A stretch of DNA of 64,000 nucleotides from positions 17,614,001-17,678,000 of the forward strand of contig JAKCOZ010000014.1 in NCBI GenBank assembly GCA_022605955.1. Direction: 5' to 3'. This stretch comes from Rallus limicola. Its lineage: Eukaryota > Chordata > Aves > Gruiformes > Rallidae. Positions 33,201 through 46,702 of the stretch are shown here, piece after piece; position 1 is the first letter of the stretch, and each line of letters starts with the position of its first letter. Below the pieces are notes generated by a model that had not been told where the DNA came from, searched no databases, and saw only the letters and a program-made list of their open reading frames with translations. The translations under genes and the position numbers were made by a program.

Positions 33201-36200
33201 CTTGCTCCATTTGCTTTAAATTTTGCCTATATTTATGGTAGTCCTAGATACTAAGCAGCTATCTAAGCTGGATGATCGTCATGTGAGAGGCCAATAGCAG
33301 GTACCAAGTGGGGGCAGGATGCTTCATATGAAAATGATCCCCTGAAGTACACCAACTTGTATGAGTGGAGCACAGCCCAAGGAGGGAGGTTGTATGGAGT
33401 GACAGATGGTTGCCTCTGGTTGACTTCTCTGTAGGTGCAGGAGAAGCAGATGGCAGGCACGGTAATGTCCAGCCATATGATTTTGTATAACTTTGCCCCC
33501 TCAGCGCAGTTGTGACTAGTAGTAAGTAAGGCTGGGGTCTTTGAATCACGGTGCCATGGCACAATGTGCTTCTCTCAGCACCAAGCCCAAAACATAGCCT
33601 CACTGCTGCACATGCCACCACAGACAAAATTATGAAAGAGTAATGTCATCCATTATTTCTTTTTCTGAGGCTGTCATGGTGTTTTATGCAGATGAACCAA
33701 ACAGCTCATACCTCATTAGTGAGATTAGAAATTAATTGCCTCTTAACTTCTTCTGTGCTTGGTGCGCTATGAACACTTGTAGGTAGAACTAGGTAGTGTA
33801 ACCAGGTGTGTAAGTAGTTTCTCTGCCTGTTTGGCAGGTAGGAATACAAATATGTGCAGGAAAGAAACTCACAAATTACTTGACCCTCAGCAGGTTGGTG
33901 GCAGAACAGACCTGGAGTGCCAGATCCAACTGCCCTGACAACCACCAACAGACCACCCAGTGCGGTGCAGTGTACAGGGTCCAGGCATCCTGTAACTGGG
34001 TGCTCTTAGAGCACCTAGATTATTTGATTTATATTACAGAAACTTCTGAAGAATGGCCATTTCTATGTAATTCTCAGTTGTTGTAAGTTTTTTGGTGAAC
34101 ATCCACACAAATTTTGAAGTTTTCCTAAAATCTTTTTTCTTTTTTCCCCTTGGCTGGGCTATCAGTTCAGATGATGACTTGATCAAAGCAGAAGAGTGAT
34201 GATTTGATCTGAGATTGCTTTCATTTCTCTGAGTGATGGCTGAGTAGTTTTCCTTCCTTCTTGGATGAAGTAATGCCTGATCATGAACAGACATTTATCT
34301 CTACTGGAACATTTTGTAAAAAAAACAAAAGGGGGGGGGGGGGTGGGAGGAATCCAGGCTGGTTTTGCAGCTCTTGGCTTTCTTTTTCTGTAGCAGAAAG
34401 AACCGAGTGTTTTATAGGAAGGGTCCCATTTCTCCCTTTTTTAGTCCCATCCAGCAAGAAGCTAAAAGGTTCAATATAGCAAAGTGACTGTACAGAGGAT
34501 AGTGACCAGGCTAATCTTTGGTATGACAGCCCCCAGGGACTGTTGAGGAGCCCTACAGTCCCCACAGCAGTAGTCTTACGCACAGTAATGGAATAATGTA
34601 AGAAAACCTTAACTTCAGGAAGCTGTGAACAGACTAAATAATCTTTCTGTAACCTTTCAGGAGCCACTGGAAATCAATATGTAAAGATAAATGGGGCTGT
34701 TTGAGGTGAGTAGGGTGAAGTTACTACAGCCAAAAGTGTTCCTCTAAGATACAACATCATCAAGATTGTGCTACCAAGCACAACATCACAAAAAGTTAAA
34801 GAAATCTTTCTGTAGTTTATTATTTCTAGAGGAATTTTTCAATTGCTGTACACAGATGCATAATACCATCCTGGATACTAAGGCATTCAGAATCTGAGCA
34901 AAGGGAAGATGAGGAAACAGCATTTTTTTAGCCTTGAGAAATTGAAACGATGCAGGAATTGGCTTCCACATGATTGCAGTGAGATCTGGTAGATCCCAAC
35001 TCCCCCCTCAAGGCCTTGCCCAGTGCTTTAGTGCAAGTTCTTCACTCATTTTATCAACTAGTCTAACTTACTAGGGGAAAAATGATCCTGTGTTAATTTC
35101 TCTTTCTGATCCTCACTCGGAGTATGTGTAACGCCTGCAGATAGGTGCTGTGTGAGCCATTAGTACGCTTCTCACGTAGGGAGCTTATCTTCTGTGGAGG
35201 CAGAAGTCCCCTGCTGCTCCCACATAATCACTGTGGCTTTATGAGGGAGAAAAAGCAACACATAGTTTCTATTCAGAAAGGAAGGCTTTGTGCTTAGCAC
35301 CAAAGTGGAAGAACTACAGTGAAATGATAGTGCCTGTTGAGCACGTAGTAGGACACCATTGCTTCTCACAGGACAGTGAGATAGGTGTATTTCTCACCCC
35401 CTTTAGCGTACATGAGAACATTTGCTCCTGCTCTTCATCTGTCATCCTTATTAGAAGCTGTCCAAAAATATAATACAATATTATAATATATAAATAATTC
35501 CCACAGTACTCGATTGGTAGTCTGAGCAAATGGTGAAATGCTCACTTCCCCTGAGAGAGGTAAGACTGCACTGATTTATGCATTTTCATCCTATTAAGAT
35601 TCACAGATTGAAATGATCTTTGTTTATATTGGGTGTTTTCAGTTCTGTTGGGTTTTGTTACTATTTCATGTACCTTTTTTGACCAAGTTTCCTTACCTTT
35701 GATGCATTCTTCTTCTCAATATATGGGTTCTCTTTGCCTCTCACATTTGCTCAGCTCTCTGACCCTAGCCAGTGGCATTACCGTGCTGAATAATCCCAGC
35801 TAGGAGGGATGCCTTGACTTAAGCATGGCAGAGCAGGGCTGAGACGTCGTTCCAAAGAACTGGTTCCACTGCTGGCTTCTTCAGTTAAATTTCCCATTTC
35901 ACCTTGAAAGATTTGTTTCCCTGTCCCTGCATCCTGCTTGCCCACATTCTATGCAGAAACTGAGACATGCAAACATAACAGAGCTGGTGGCCATAAGTAA
36001 TGTGGTGGCTTAATGTCTTCTTTTAGGTCTTCTTTTTAAATTGAAGCAACTCCACTTCAGCAGCACTCTTAGATAAAAAGGCCTTTAAGAGTTGGTGAGC
36101 TTTATCAGGAAAAGAAACCATTTATTCTTCATGAGCCTGAGTGTGCCCAAGAGGCTGCTCAGAACTGAGCACGTTTGGAGAAAACAGCAGTCAACCTTTC

Positions 36201-38930
36201 TGAGAAAATGAAGATTTCAAGTCTGATCGGAGCATCCTCTGGGAAACAGACTCAGATCTGCCCTGTTCCTCTGGTTAATATTTGTTTGTGACTAGCAGTT
36301 AAACATGCTGGCCTTTTGAGATCACCTTTATAAACTAAACCCTACAATGGGGTTTTTTGTGTCGTATGTGCATAGAGTTACTGGCATGATTGATTGACTG
36401 TCATCTATGGAGAGAAAGATAAACAGGGGTTTGCTTATCATCTCAGGAGAAGTGTTCTGCTCTGGCTGTGTTTTTTGGGGATGTGATCAGTGCATCGGAA
36501 GCACGTCAGTGTAACATGTTCACCAGTGTAAAATGTCCATGCTGTAACTCAGAGAGAAGGGTTGCTTCTTGAAGTATTAGGTGCCACATGACCAAACACT
36601 CATTATTTTGATACTCTGATATTAAAAGCTGATTTAATAAATCTGCTTGTTAGCACAGATAATGCAAACAACAAAAAAAATTAGGACATACAGTCTATTT
36701 TAACACTGCTGATTGTCTCCAGATGTTCCTACATCATATTTTCCAGCCCTGATGCACTCTTCTTTTTAATCACACCTCTGCGTTTAAAAGTTACCAAGGA
36801 ATAACAATTTAAGGTCTATTATTATATCTTCCAATACCTCATGACTACACAGGACATGAAGCCTACATTATATAACAAAAAGCTACAATTAAATAGAAAA
36901 GCCCACAAAATGTAGCCTTATCTCCTGTTTCTTTTTTTTTCTTCTCCTCTGTATACCTTTGGTTTTGGTATTGAGCTCCAGTTATTTCCTACTGACCTAC
37001 ATGTTCCACTGCTGGTACATTGTTCATCTGCTAAAATAAAATGCAATGGGCAGATACCCTAGTACATTACAGAAATCTTCCAGGGAAAATGAGAGGTTTC
37101 ACTAAATAGACTATATCTTTTGGGACTTTAGACACATCAGACAGTATCATTTGATATTGATTCAAAACCTGATTAGGAGTGAACCTCCCCTTTCATTTCT
37201 TGTTGGCAGAAAGTTGGGGATAGATTGAAATGCATGCTCAAGGAACCTTTTGTACTAACAGATTAATATATTGCTTTATATATAATAATTAATACTACCT
37301 ACTGCCAGGAAGGTAGGAAAAAAGTAGTAGAAAAAAGCATGTTGCGCTTCTTCCTACTGATAAGATGATGAACATCTTAAAATGTTGATATTTAATTTAT
37401 CAGCATTAGTATTCAGAGTGAACACAACTTTGTAATGGGACATAACAGTTCTAGAGCTGGAATTGCTGCTTGTGCATCATGATGGGTTTTTTTGTTGTTT
37501 TATTTTTTCTGTGCTAGAAGCACTAGCAATTTTAAATCAAAGCGCAGGCATGCAGCTAAATTGTAACTTTAAAAATGAGGAATTCCTCTGGCTCTTTCCA
37601 TCCTCTTATAGACATATATTCAGTGGAATTTGATTAGTTTCTTTCCTTGCGCTCTTAAATCCGGGACTGTAAAATCCCACTAACTGATTCATTGCTGCCT
37701 CACATGCCGGGTGTGACTGCCAAAATTGCTATGGTGTCCCTTTACAGGCCAGCCAAGAGCAGGGTCCCTGGCACCAGGTGCTAGCTCGATGGCAAGTAGG
37801 TAGTCTGTATCCCCATCCCTGTACCTTCAGGTCTTTTCTTACTAAGTGTTTCAAGACATTAATTTTGGAATTTGGTAAGGGAATGGGAGATCACACATGG
37901 ACAGATTCCTCTGCACAGATCGCAAAGCAATTAGTTTCCATTTAAGACGACAGTCATCCAAGCTGCTCTGCACAGAGCCAAGTTGAAGTATACCCAAAGC
38001 AGATTACAGGATGCGAGCCTAAATTTGAAGCCTCAATATTCTTAGAACTTTCCTTTTTAATTTAATTATTATTTACTATTTGTTTATTTTCTAGCACTTC
38101 TCCCCTCCTTCATCGGGCAGAAGCATTTCCATCAAAATCAGCCAGTCAGCTTGTGTAAACGTGGCAGAATCAAGCCTTCAATATTAGTAATAAAGAATGC
38201 AATTATGCAACACTTTTTCCACAACATAATGCCAGCTCTTCTATCCTCCAGGAGAGACTGTATGTTCCATGGGAAGTGAAATAGAAATACGTTGTGTTTT
38301 TTTTTCAGTTGAAACATCCTAAAGAGACTCAACAATGAGGCCCACTCAAGACTGATGGGAGGGAATTGCTGACTTTGAATGAAGTGCTCCGACCATTTTA
38401 GACGTGGCTATTTACTGGAACAGTAGTGCAGCAAGTCTCTGAAAACCCAAATACATTCAGGCAAAGAATGAATTTCTGCTTTATAGCTGCTAAATTGAAT
38501 TATCACTGGAGGGGAAAAGAAAAAACCCAGCAGTTTACCCAGGCATTGATTCTCTGTTGTTGTCAAACCCCAGCTGTTCTATGAAAAGGAGTGGTGGGGT
38601 CAACACACATCGCTCTTGCTCCACACCATGGAGGATCGATACCTTCAGTATAATTCAGGCATTCTTAATTAGAAGCTCCTGGCAGTTTTGCCTGCAGGTT
38701 AAATGACAGTCAGTACCAAGTTAGTCTTGGTGGGAGGAAGAGGGTGGTACCCAAGACAGCAGGAGCTTGGTGGGACTGATGGCCATCGTATTGCCAGGTC
38801 CTGCTTGACTGACCTTACCTGTGAAATAATGCAAGCAGCACGTCATGTGAAATGGTGCAGGTGCGACTCTATAGGCAAAAAACAGTGGTGTTTGCATGAA
38901 AGCAAAGCAGCGTGGCAGTGCTGCCCCAAG
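30205..38930. other. Unique sequence, no gene recognised
   Basis: Long AT-rich interval with one 13-G run. Minus-strand frames of 122 and 128 codons at 33259-33627 and 34281-34667 show no recognisable motif. No repeats are identified by eye. Confidence 0.5.
34331..34343. repeat. 13-base G homopolymer
   Basis: Thirteen consecutive G are followed by TGGGAGG. Similar shorter runs are at 21011-21020 (10 G) and 59171-59181 (11 C). Confidence 0.9.
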
Positions 38931-39072
38931 AGAATCATAGAATGCGTTAGGTTGGAAGGGACCTTTAAAGGTCATCTAGTCCAACCACCCTGCAGTAAAC
39001 AGGGACACCTTTAACTAAATCAGATTGCTCAGAGCTTCATCAAGCCTGACCTGGAATGCCTTCAGGGATGAG
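38931..39072 (-). mobile_element. CR1 LINE 3' tail
   Basis: AGAATCATAGAATGCGTTAGG, TTGGAAGGGACCTTTAAAGG, TCATCTAGTCCAACCACCCTGC, and then CAGGGACACCTTTAACTA and TGACCTGGAATGCCTTCAGGG form a recognisable reverse-complement CR1 tail. The terminal ATTCTATGATTCT repeat of CR1 is visible at its 38931 end. Confidence 0.92.
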
Positions 39073-40087
39073 ACCCCTGTGCTGGGACAGTTGGAGCCCA
39101 GCTAACTCCCAAGACCCCAGAAACTATTCAGTGGGTATAGACTGTGGTATCCTGTCTGCATCAGTTTGATTTTATCAGTTTGATATTTATGGACACTGCT
39201 GAATGGTCCAACATAGCATTAAGGGGCAGGGGGGGAAACCCTGTATTACATTAGTTTGTGAATGCTGAGCGGTTTTGCTGACATTCAGTGTGATCTGTGG
39301 CACTGGAACATATTCTTCCTACATACTCCCTGTGAGTATGCTCATGTTGAGAGTTTTATATTATGGTAAATATTTCGCCCTTCATTACAGGGAAGAAATA
39401 GATTTCTTGCCTTGATCTCCCTATTCAGAACCTGATGTCCACCCAATATCTGATGTATACTTGCAGTAGGGTTTTCCCCATCTTTAGAACAATGTAGCAG
39501 CTCCAAAAATTTAGGAGTCTGCCATGACAATACCTTCATCTGGAGGGACCTAGAGCAGTAGATCCAGAAAGAAAAATTCCTGAACTTTAAAAAACAAAAG
39601 TTAATTATTACCAGTGATGGAAACCAAAAGAAAATCTCTGGCTCATCCTTGAAAATAATACTTATTCTCCTGCCTTCTGTTTTATCTAAAAAAAATAACA
39701 TCCCCAGCAGCATCTAAAAATCAAGCTCTATATTGACAGAGAGGGAAGCGTGCCACCCACCAAATAACAACTACAACTGTCAGAAGTACCCAAAACCTAC
39801 AATCTTTAGAGGTCTATCATCTTGGAATTCACTAGACTAAACCATACTTAGTTGGTGAGACCAGATGAGATAATAGATGAGCTACAGACTGTCCCTGCCG
39901 TGGGCACCTGGTAAAGTAATTTAATTTTTAGATGGAGATTTATCTGCAGACTTTCACTTAAATGACCCTGAATACAGAAGCACAGGAAAGGATTAGATGA
40001 GTCTGTCTATAAATATATATGTAATTCTTATGTATTTTAAAGAATGAGAACTTCTGAGTCAGGGAATTTTCAAGTTTTGTTGTTCTA

Positions 40088-40136
40088 ATAAAATATAAGT
40101 TGCTCAATATATCAAGTTAACAAAAAAAAAAAAAAA
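40088..40136 (+). other. Possible retrocopy 3' end: AATAAA followed by 15-A tract
   Basis: An AATAAA hexamer near 40088-40093 is followed about 30 bp later by 15 consecutive A at 40122-40136, which then stop abruptly at GGACAATATG. That is the arrangement left by a reverse-transcribed polyadenylated transcript. The upstream 200 bp is AT-rich and 3'-UTR-like, but I recognise no coding parent and found no clear target-site duplication. A chance A-tract next to a chance AATAAA remains possible. Confidence 0.3.
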
Positions 40137-40439
40137 GGACAATATGAGCAACATAACTTCTGATTTTCCATAGGGATTAGGAATGAGGCTGCTTAACAAA
40201 ATGGAGGCATCTTTCAGGAATATTTTTTAAAGTTTGGAATTTCTGTAACCTCTCAGCAATTACTGGGTAGGATACTAATTGATCGTAAATTAGCCATTTT
40301 TTTACTTACACAGAAAATCTATCCTGGTCCTGGTTATTTTGGATCTCCTTTACCTAGGAATGCCTAGGACAGGATTTTCAACAAATGTATGCAATAGAGT
40401 GAGGGAATGGTGTTTAGAGGAGTCCCTTGAGTCTAAATC

Positions 40440-40640
40440 AAGGCATTAGCAATCGTTATTGCAATAACAAAGAGAGGTGCATCCCCTCTTGGCAAATTCC
40501 TGTCGTTTGCTTATCTCGTGTGCGGCGCTCTGGTGTTTTATTTGAAGAACATTTATTGATTGTTCCCCATTAACAATCGTGTTGTATTGAATGAAAAGAG
40601 TCAAGCCATGTTTGATATACTGCCCTTACACCCTTAAGCT
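40440..40640. promoter_or_regulatory. Possible conserved noncoding element
   Basis: The segment has a perfect 14-bp palindrome GTTATTGCAATAAC (40455-40468), several SOX-like ATTGTT or ACAAT words around 40557-40580 and unusual CpG retention (GTGTGCGGCGCTC). These traits are typical of constrained regulatory DNA but are not proof. Confidence 0.25.
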
Positions 40641-43600
40641 TAGCACATCCATCCCGGTTGCGTTTTTTCCCTACTCCTTCTATTCATTAGTTTCAATGAA
40701 CACTTTGAAAGCATCATGATTAGAAACTGATTGTGCTTAGCTAATTTAGGGTTGGGGTTTTTTTTAAATGAGGGAAGAGCTCTTATATTGTAGGAAAATA
40801 CTACCTCATCTAATTTCGCACAGCTAACATCTAAAGCTGGATGTATCTAATTCTGGTGCTGTCTTCCTGAGAATGGCCAATATACTAGGCAATGCAGAAG
40901 AGACTATTGGAGGTTCCCTAGGGAAGAGCTCCCAGGTTAACTTAGCTTAATGACTGACTTCCGTCCTAAAATAAGAGAGTTTATTGTTCCATTTTAAGCT
41001 ATTTAGATTAGCAGTGTGCAGTCTTATTTTCTTTTTTTTTCCCTTTCAGGTAGAGCTAGATTAGCTCTTGTCTGAGTCATATTAAATTCCTTTCTACAAG
41101 AATAACACAGACTAGTTGTTGTCACCAACCTATTCCTCTCTCCTTCTGTCCAAGATCATATACCAGATTAGTTTTTATTTCTACAGTTTCTCATTTTTCA
41201 CATATCTTGCTATTCCATATAGTATTGATTCCCCAGACTTAATAAATAGGAATGTTAGATTTACCTATTCTGATTATTATTGTGCAGAACTGTCTCGCAA
41301 TCCCTTCTGTACATGTTTTCTCTAAGCCTTAAATCTTCATCCCTTCAAATTATCCTTGGGGAAACCTTAATTGCTTTAATTCTTTTTAACATCATTCATA
41401 TTTTGCTCCTGCCAGAAAACACCAGTTATTGATAATTTGGGGGGTGGAGACAATACTCTTTATCTGATCCTATCTATTCCTGATTCATATGTCTATACTT
41501 CTGCTTCAGGATATTTAGTAGAATATTGGCTACATAATTAAAAAGGAGAACAAAACAGGTTGCAAGATTACTAGCTAATCGCATAAACGAATCATAAGCC
41601 CAAGAAGTGACATTTTAGCAATGATCAGTTAGCTAATTGAACCGAAATTTATAAATAATTGGGGAGGTATGACCTCTGCTTGAAGAATGTAGTCCTGCTC
41701 CTCCAGCAGAACCATAATTCTCCTGCCTGAGTCATCAATTCCCGTGCTGCCTGTTCGCTGGACCGCAGTGCTGTACACATGCATCATGCAGCACTGACAC
41801 AAACACAGTTTATTAAGCCACTTTCATCTCTGGTGAAAGTAAATGCTACTTGCTGATGCCTGCTGCAAAGTCATCTATATTAACTGAAAAAGTTCTGCTA
41901 TTGTTGTCGTATTAGAGGCCATAATCCTTTAGAGCTCTGGAAAGAGAAGACAGTGCCAGCTACTGGTTGGACTGAAAAGTGGGCTATTTTTGGGGTGCCA
42001 GATACGGATTTTGGCTTTTTATTGTTACTTCATCCTCAGCAAAAAGTCTCTTCTACAGCAGTAAATGTTAAATATGTATTCCCATCTGGTTGTCAGGGTT
42101 GTGATGCACAGATTTCTATCCAAATGCTGCCTGAATAGGAGTCAGGTGTGGGTAGATGCCCTCCATCCTGTGCCATGTCAATTCTTTTTTCCTGATGCAC
42201 TGAGCAGATACACCTTGTGAAATGACTGTCCTCTCTAAACAAGATGAAAACTAATTGCATTTTGCTCTCCACTGTCAGGTTATTTCTTTCTTATTTTAAT
42301 TTTAGTGGGAAGTACAAAAGGGCCAGGTGGTACCTAATGAAGGGCAGGGTCATGAGATTTTATCTAAACTATATCCCATATCTACAGGCAACTTCTTTCT
42401 ATATGACTTCATCGTCCATTTCAGTAGGCAAATTTAACATCTGCTGCATTTACCCTCACCCACAAAAAATTTCCTTCAGGGGCTCAGCTCAGATTTCCAA
42501 GAAACGTTCTAGCCTTAAAAATTGCAGGAAAAGCTCCGGATAGTGACCTCAGTGTCACCTCACTGCATTACAAGCCTTTTAGGTGATTGATCTCCTGCTC
42601 TGTTTTGAGGCATCCCCCCAGTTTGTGCACTGACCCTACTTGCAATCTCACCACCAGCTCATGCAGATACTTTCCAATGGAGACATCTGGGTATGGATTT
42701 TGCTAGCTGTATTTTACAGGAAGGCTTCCTGCCTCGCTGCCTTCACCGGTCTCTTTTTCTCACTTTAACAAGTTCTCACTCCTGGGGGACACGCAGCTAT
42801 TTCCAGCTTCCATCCTTCTTCAAATTCCCAAGTCACTAGAGACTGTCAGACTGCTCATTTCACAAAGCAAGATCAGCTCAGGGCCCATATCTAACACCCA
42901 ATACTGTGGCACTTTGTGGCTTGTTGCTCTTGGCTTGTGCTGGTTTGGAGCTGAACACCTTCAGCAGCCACCAAAGTGCCCAGCTGCTCCTAGGAGCCAG
43001 AGCTGGGACCAAAGACACCAGAGGTGAGATCCACTGTTAATCATGGATCAAGAACCAGCCAGAACTCCCAAGCCAATCTGCTCCATTGTTTTAGGAAGCT
43101 GAGAAAAGTGGTTCTTACACATATGGGATAACATGTGCTGATCTAGCCTCCATTATACCACTCTGCAGCACCTTTTGTAGATGTAGCCTAGAGAGTCACT
43201 AGGGGGTGAATGTATGACTGAGACAACTCAACAACTGACTACAGTGTCTGTATAATAGGCTTTGTCTGCCTAAATTTGTAAATAACCTGAAGCATTGGAT
43301 TTGAATAAATAGAAACTAGCCTGTTTGCTTTACTGGGATGTTTAGAAGCAAAATGCACTAAATGAAGCCCTGAAAAAAACTTCAGTTCACTATAAATAAA
43401 AGGAAATTGTCTCTCAAAGTAAGCAACAATAATAATAGTACTCAGGTTGAATGATTTCTTTCCCTTTTTAGTCTGATAGTCGTATATTTTAAAATAATCT
43501 GCAGCTGTCCCACAAACATAGTGCTTTGCAACAAACCTTGAGCCTTGCCACCTGTCAACTGTTATGGTCATGGCTGTGATCCATAACGTCTATGGTGTAT

Positions 43601-46600
43601 GTCTGGATTTCTCTGAATGTATCTGCGTATTTGAAAATCAGACTTTGACTCACAAGAAGAGGAGCCAAATCCCTTGAAACTGTTGAGCAGCACAGATTTG
43701 CACAAAAATCAAGTTAAACAGAAAACTGACCATCTAGAATCCCAGTCTATGCCTGATCCTGCAAGACCTCTTATGTCAGTGTTTTGTGAAGTATACCTGC
43801 TTGTCATCTATGCAGAAGAAGGTCCTCAGTAGAGAGCTCACAGGCAGAAGTAATGCATAGTTCCCTGCACACTGCAGTTTTCAACAGCAAGCTGGAAGGT
43901 CTGCCATGGGGACATTCATCACCCAGTGTCAGCTTGGCTGCTTTAAAGAAAAGAAAAAAACCCAAACCATCAGTTCTTCATAGCAGAACTGTAACATTAG
44001 TTGTGGTAATTGTCATTGCTTCTGATTTTGTGTGTCAGCAACTTGGTCTCTGTTTCACCAATTCTTAACATCTGCCAACTGTAAGTTCTTTGTGTAGACC
44101 ATGCTATATCATCAGGTAAAACGACAATATTAGCTCCCATAATGATCCTGGTGTGGCCCATGTCAAAATGTTCTGAAGCTAATGGATACATGATGAGGTT
44201 TTTTTATATAGGTGAAGGTAGCTCTACTGCGTATCTTGGGGATAGTATCCAAGCACCAGAGCAAGCTGTGAAGCTTTTGTCCCTGAGTATTTTCTCCTCT
44301 GTCCAAGACAATTTATCCCATGGTCACGTACAAACAGTAGCACACTGATGGATAAACAGTATTCCTGCTGTGTCCTTTTTGGGAGCCATAATTATTATTC
44401 AACAAATTACTGGATACGCTGCTGGGACAATGTTTAATGTTACCTCAGTTGCAGAAGAACTGATTAATTAAATGCCCCTGTAAGCAGGCATTACATCTCA
44501 ATAGAGTTTTGTTCTTTTGTCTCCCCTGTGTTGAGAACTTGGAGGGTTTTCTCATTACTTGCTTATCCCATGTCATGATCATTTGCATCTAAGCAGAGGG
44601 AGGAGATCTAGCCCTTCAGAGCCTGTCCAGGACCATGACTTGGCTTCTGTGGGAGTGTGCACCATGTCGATTAATGTAGATCATGATGGTTAGTTCTTAA
44701 GCTGATGTGACTGAAGGTTTTCCTCCCCATCTAACCCATACATCAGATTAGTAAAGCCATTTAAAATGACTCTTGATCACAAAAGAGAACAGCAATGAGG
44801 GCACTTTAGCCCCCGAATCCAAATTAGTACATCTGAGATGGAACTTGCCCCTTGTACAGCAGTTGGGATCTTGCTAATCAAGATGGGTTAATGGGAAGAT
44901 GAGTTTGGACAGCTTGTGAGTTAATCCACAGCAAAAATCTAAATTAGCTGTCTGGGTATGGAGAGCATTAGGATATTTTATAAACCTTTAAACTCCTCAT
45001 GCAGTTCATGTATTATTCTACATTTTAAATCAGTCTCATGCAAATCAGCCCCATGGGAGGAAAAAGGGTTAGTTAGATCCTGATTTCTAACCTGCAGTTT
45101 TGCTTAAATTGTGTTTTTCTGGCTCTGATTTACAGTCCTGAAGTATAATTCTATAAGCAGAACCTCAGGTGGACTAAAACAGCGTGGTTGTTATGGCTAG
45201 GGGAGCACCGTAATTCGGATCTGCCTCCATTTATGCTGCAGTAAAGGAAGAACTATTTTTGTTCTTTCATTTTGCTTTATTCAGTGGACTTCATCCAGCA
45301 GAAGAGGTAGATCTACAGATAACAAGAGATAGTTGGGAGCTCCCTGAATATACTTCTGCTAAAGCATAAATGTGTTCATACTTTAAATGTGGTTTTTAGT
45401 GTCTGGCTTCCTGATGCTGATCTCTAGCAATTTTCAGGCAAGTAGCTGTGTCCCTCATTGTGAATGCCTTGTTGGTTTCTCAACTCTTAATTTCTCTTTC
45501 AGCTAACCAGCACTGTTACCTGGATCGATTACCTGAAGGTCCATGATCCCATGCTGGCTTCTCAGTGTATCTCAGCCACAGTTGAAAATTAACCACACAT
45601 ACATGGAAAAATTAATCTAATGAGGAAGTCCTCTCTCTTCTTTTCCTTTTGTGCTCCTTGAAGACCTTAATTAATCTCAGTGGAGAAAAAATAATAATCA
45701 ACACTTAAACAATGAGTTTTTGCTTAAGACCCAGGGGGGTATTTCTTAAGCGGCTCGTGGTGCTTTAGTCATGTGCAACTCATTTGAACTCAGCAAGAGC
45801 TGTGTGCCTGGAACTATGCAAAGCAGTTTGAAATTTGTACATACAGCAAGATGTAAACATTAAGTATGAATGCCACCTGCTTACAGGGAGTGCTTCATCC
45901 CACATCTTGTACATAAAGAGGCCCCGATTCTACTGAGATGTGTAGATGGGAAAATGTCTGAAATTACTGTGTTTTATTGCTGGCACCTTCCCAGGCAGAA
46001 CACAAAGCTGGCAGTTTCTGTGAAAATTTTTCATGTCTGACTCAATAGCTTTTCCTTTGTCTATTAACTTACCTATAAAGTCTTCTATCTTGTAGCAACA
46101 TCAGTTTCGTGATTCCTTGGGTGCCTGAAGCATAAGTGGCTGCCCTTAATGTGGCCTCAACAGTACTGTATTTGATTTGTGTCTTGTAACTCTGCCCAAA
46201 AGCAGTCCGGATTTCAGCGACTAGTTCTCATTTAGATGATCAGTCTAGGCCAGGTCAGCTTTTTCTTGCAGGTTAGGTAGATAATTTTGCAATGAATCTC
46301 CTGCCTGTTCCCATGTACTGCACCTTGGTTTACATGAGGCAGCTTTCTCAGTGGGCAGAAATTTAATCAGCATGGATGAAACAAGGCAGCATTCCACACC
46401 CTGGTGCACCCTGACATGCCCCAGGTGATGATGGGTGGTAGAAATAATCAGAAGTAGACTCCCAAAACACATGATGGGTCCTCACACTTCCTGCTCTACT
46501 CTAGAGCTCCACAGTCCAGAGTCCTCTAGTGCTCTAAATCAGATCGAGCTGTGCATGATCTTCACTCTTGATCAGCATTTCTGGTTGGGATAGGTGACTC

Positions 46601-46670
46601 CAAGTCAGTCACCATCTCAAGCTTCATGGCCACACCACAGTCATTATCATTGCTGCTTTAAGATTTACTA

Positions 46671-46702
46671 CATATGTATATATATGCATATATATATATA
46701 TG
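46671..46702. repeat. TA microsatellite
   Basis: CATATGTATATATATGCATATATATATATATGG is a nearly pure TA repeat of about 32 bp. Confidence 0.85.

Noticed and set aside
33259..33627. Overlapping minus-strand frames of 122 and 99 codons
   Set aside because: Two different frames open in the same DNA without recognisable motifs, consistent with chance.
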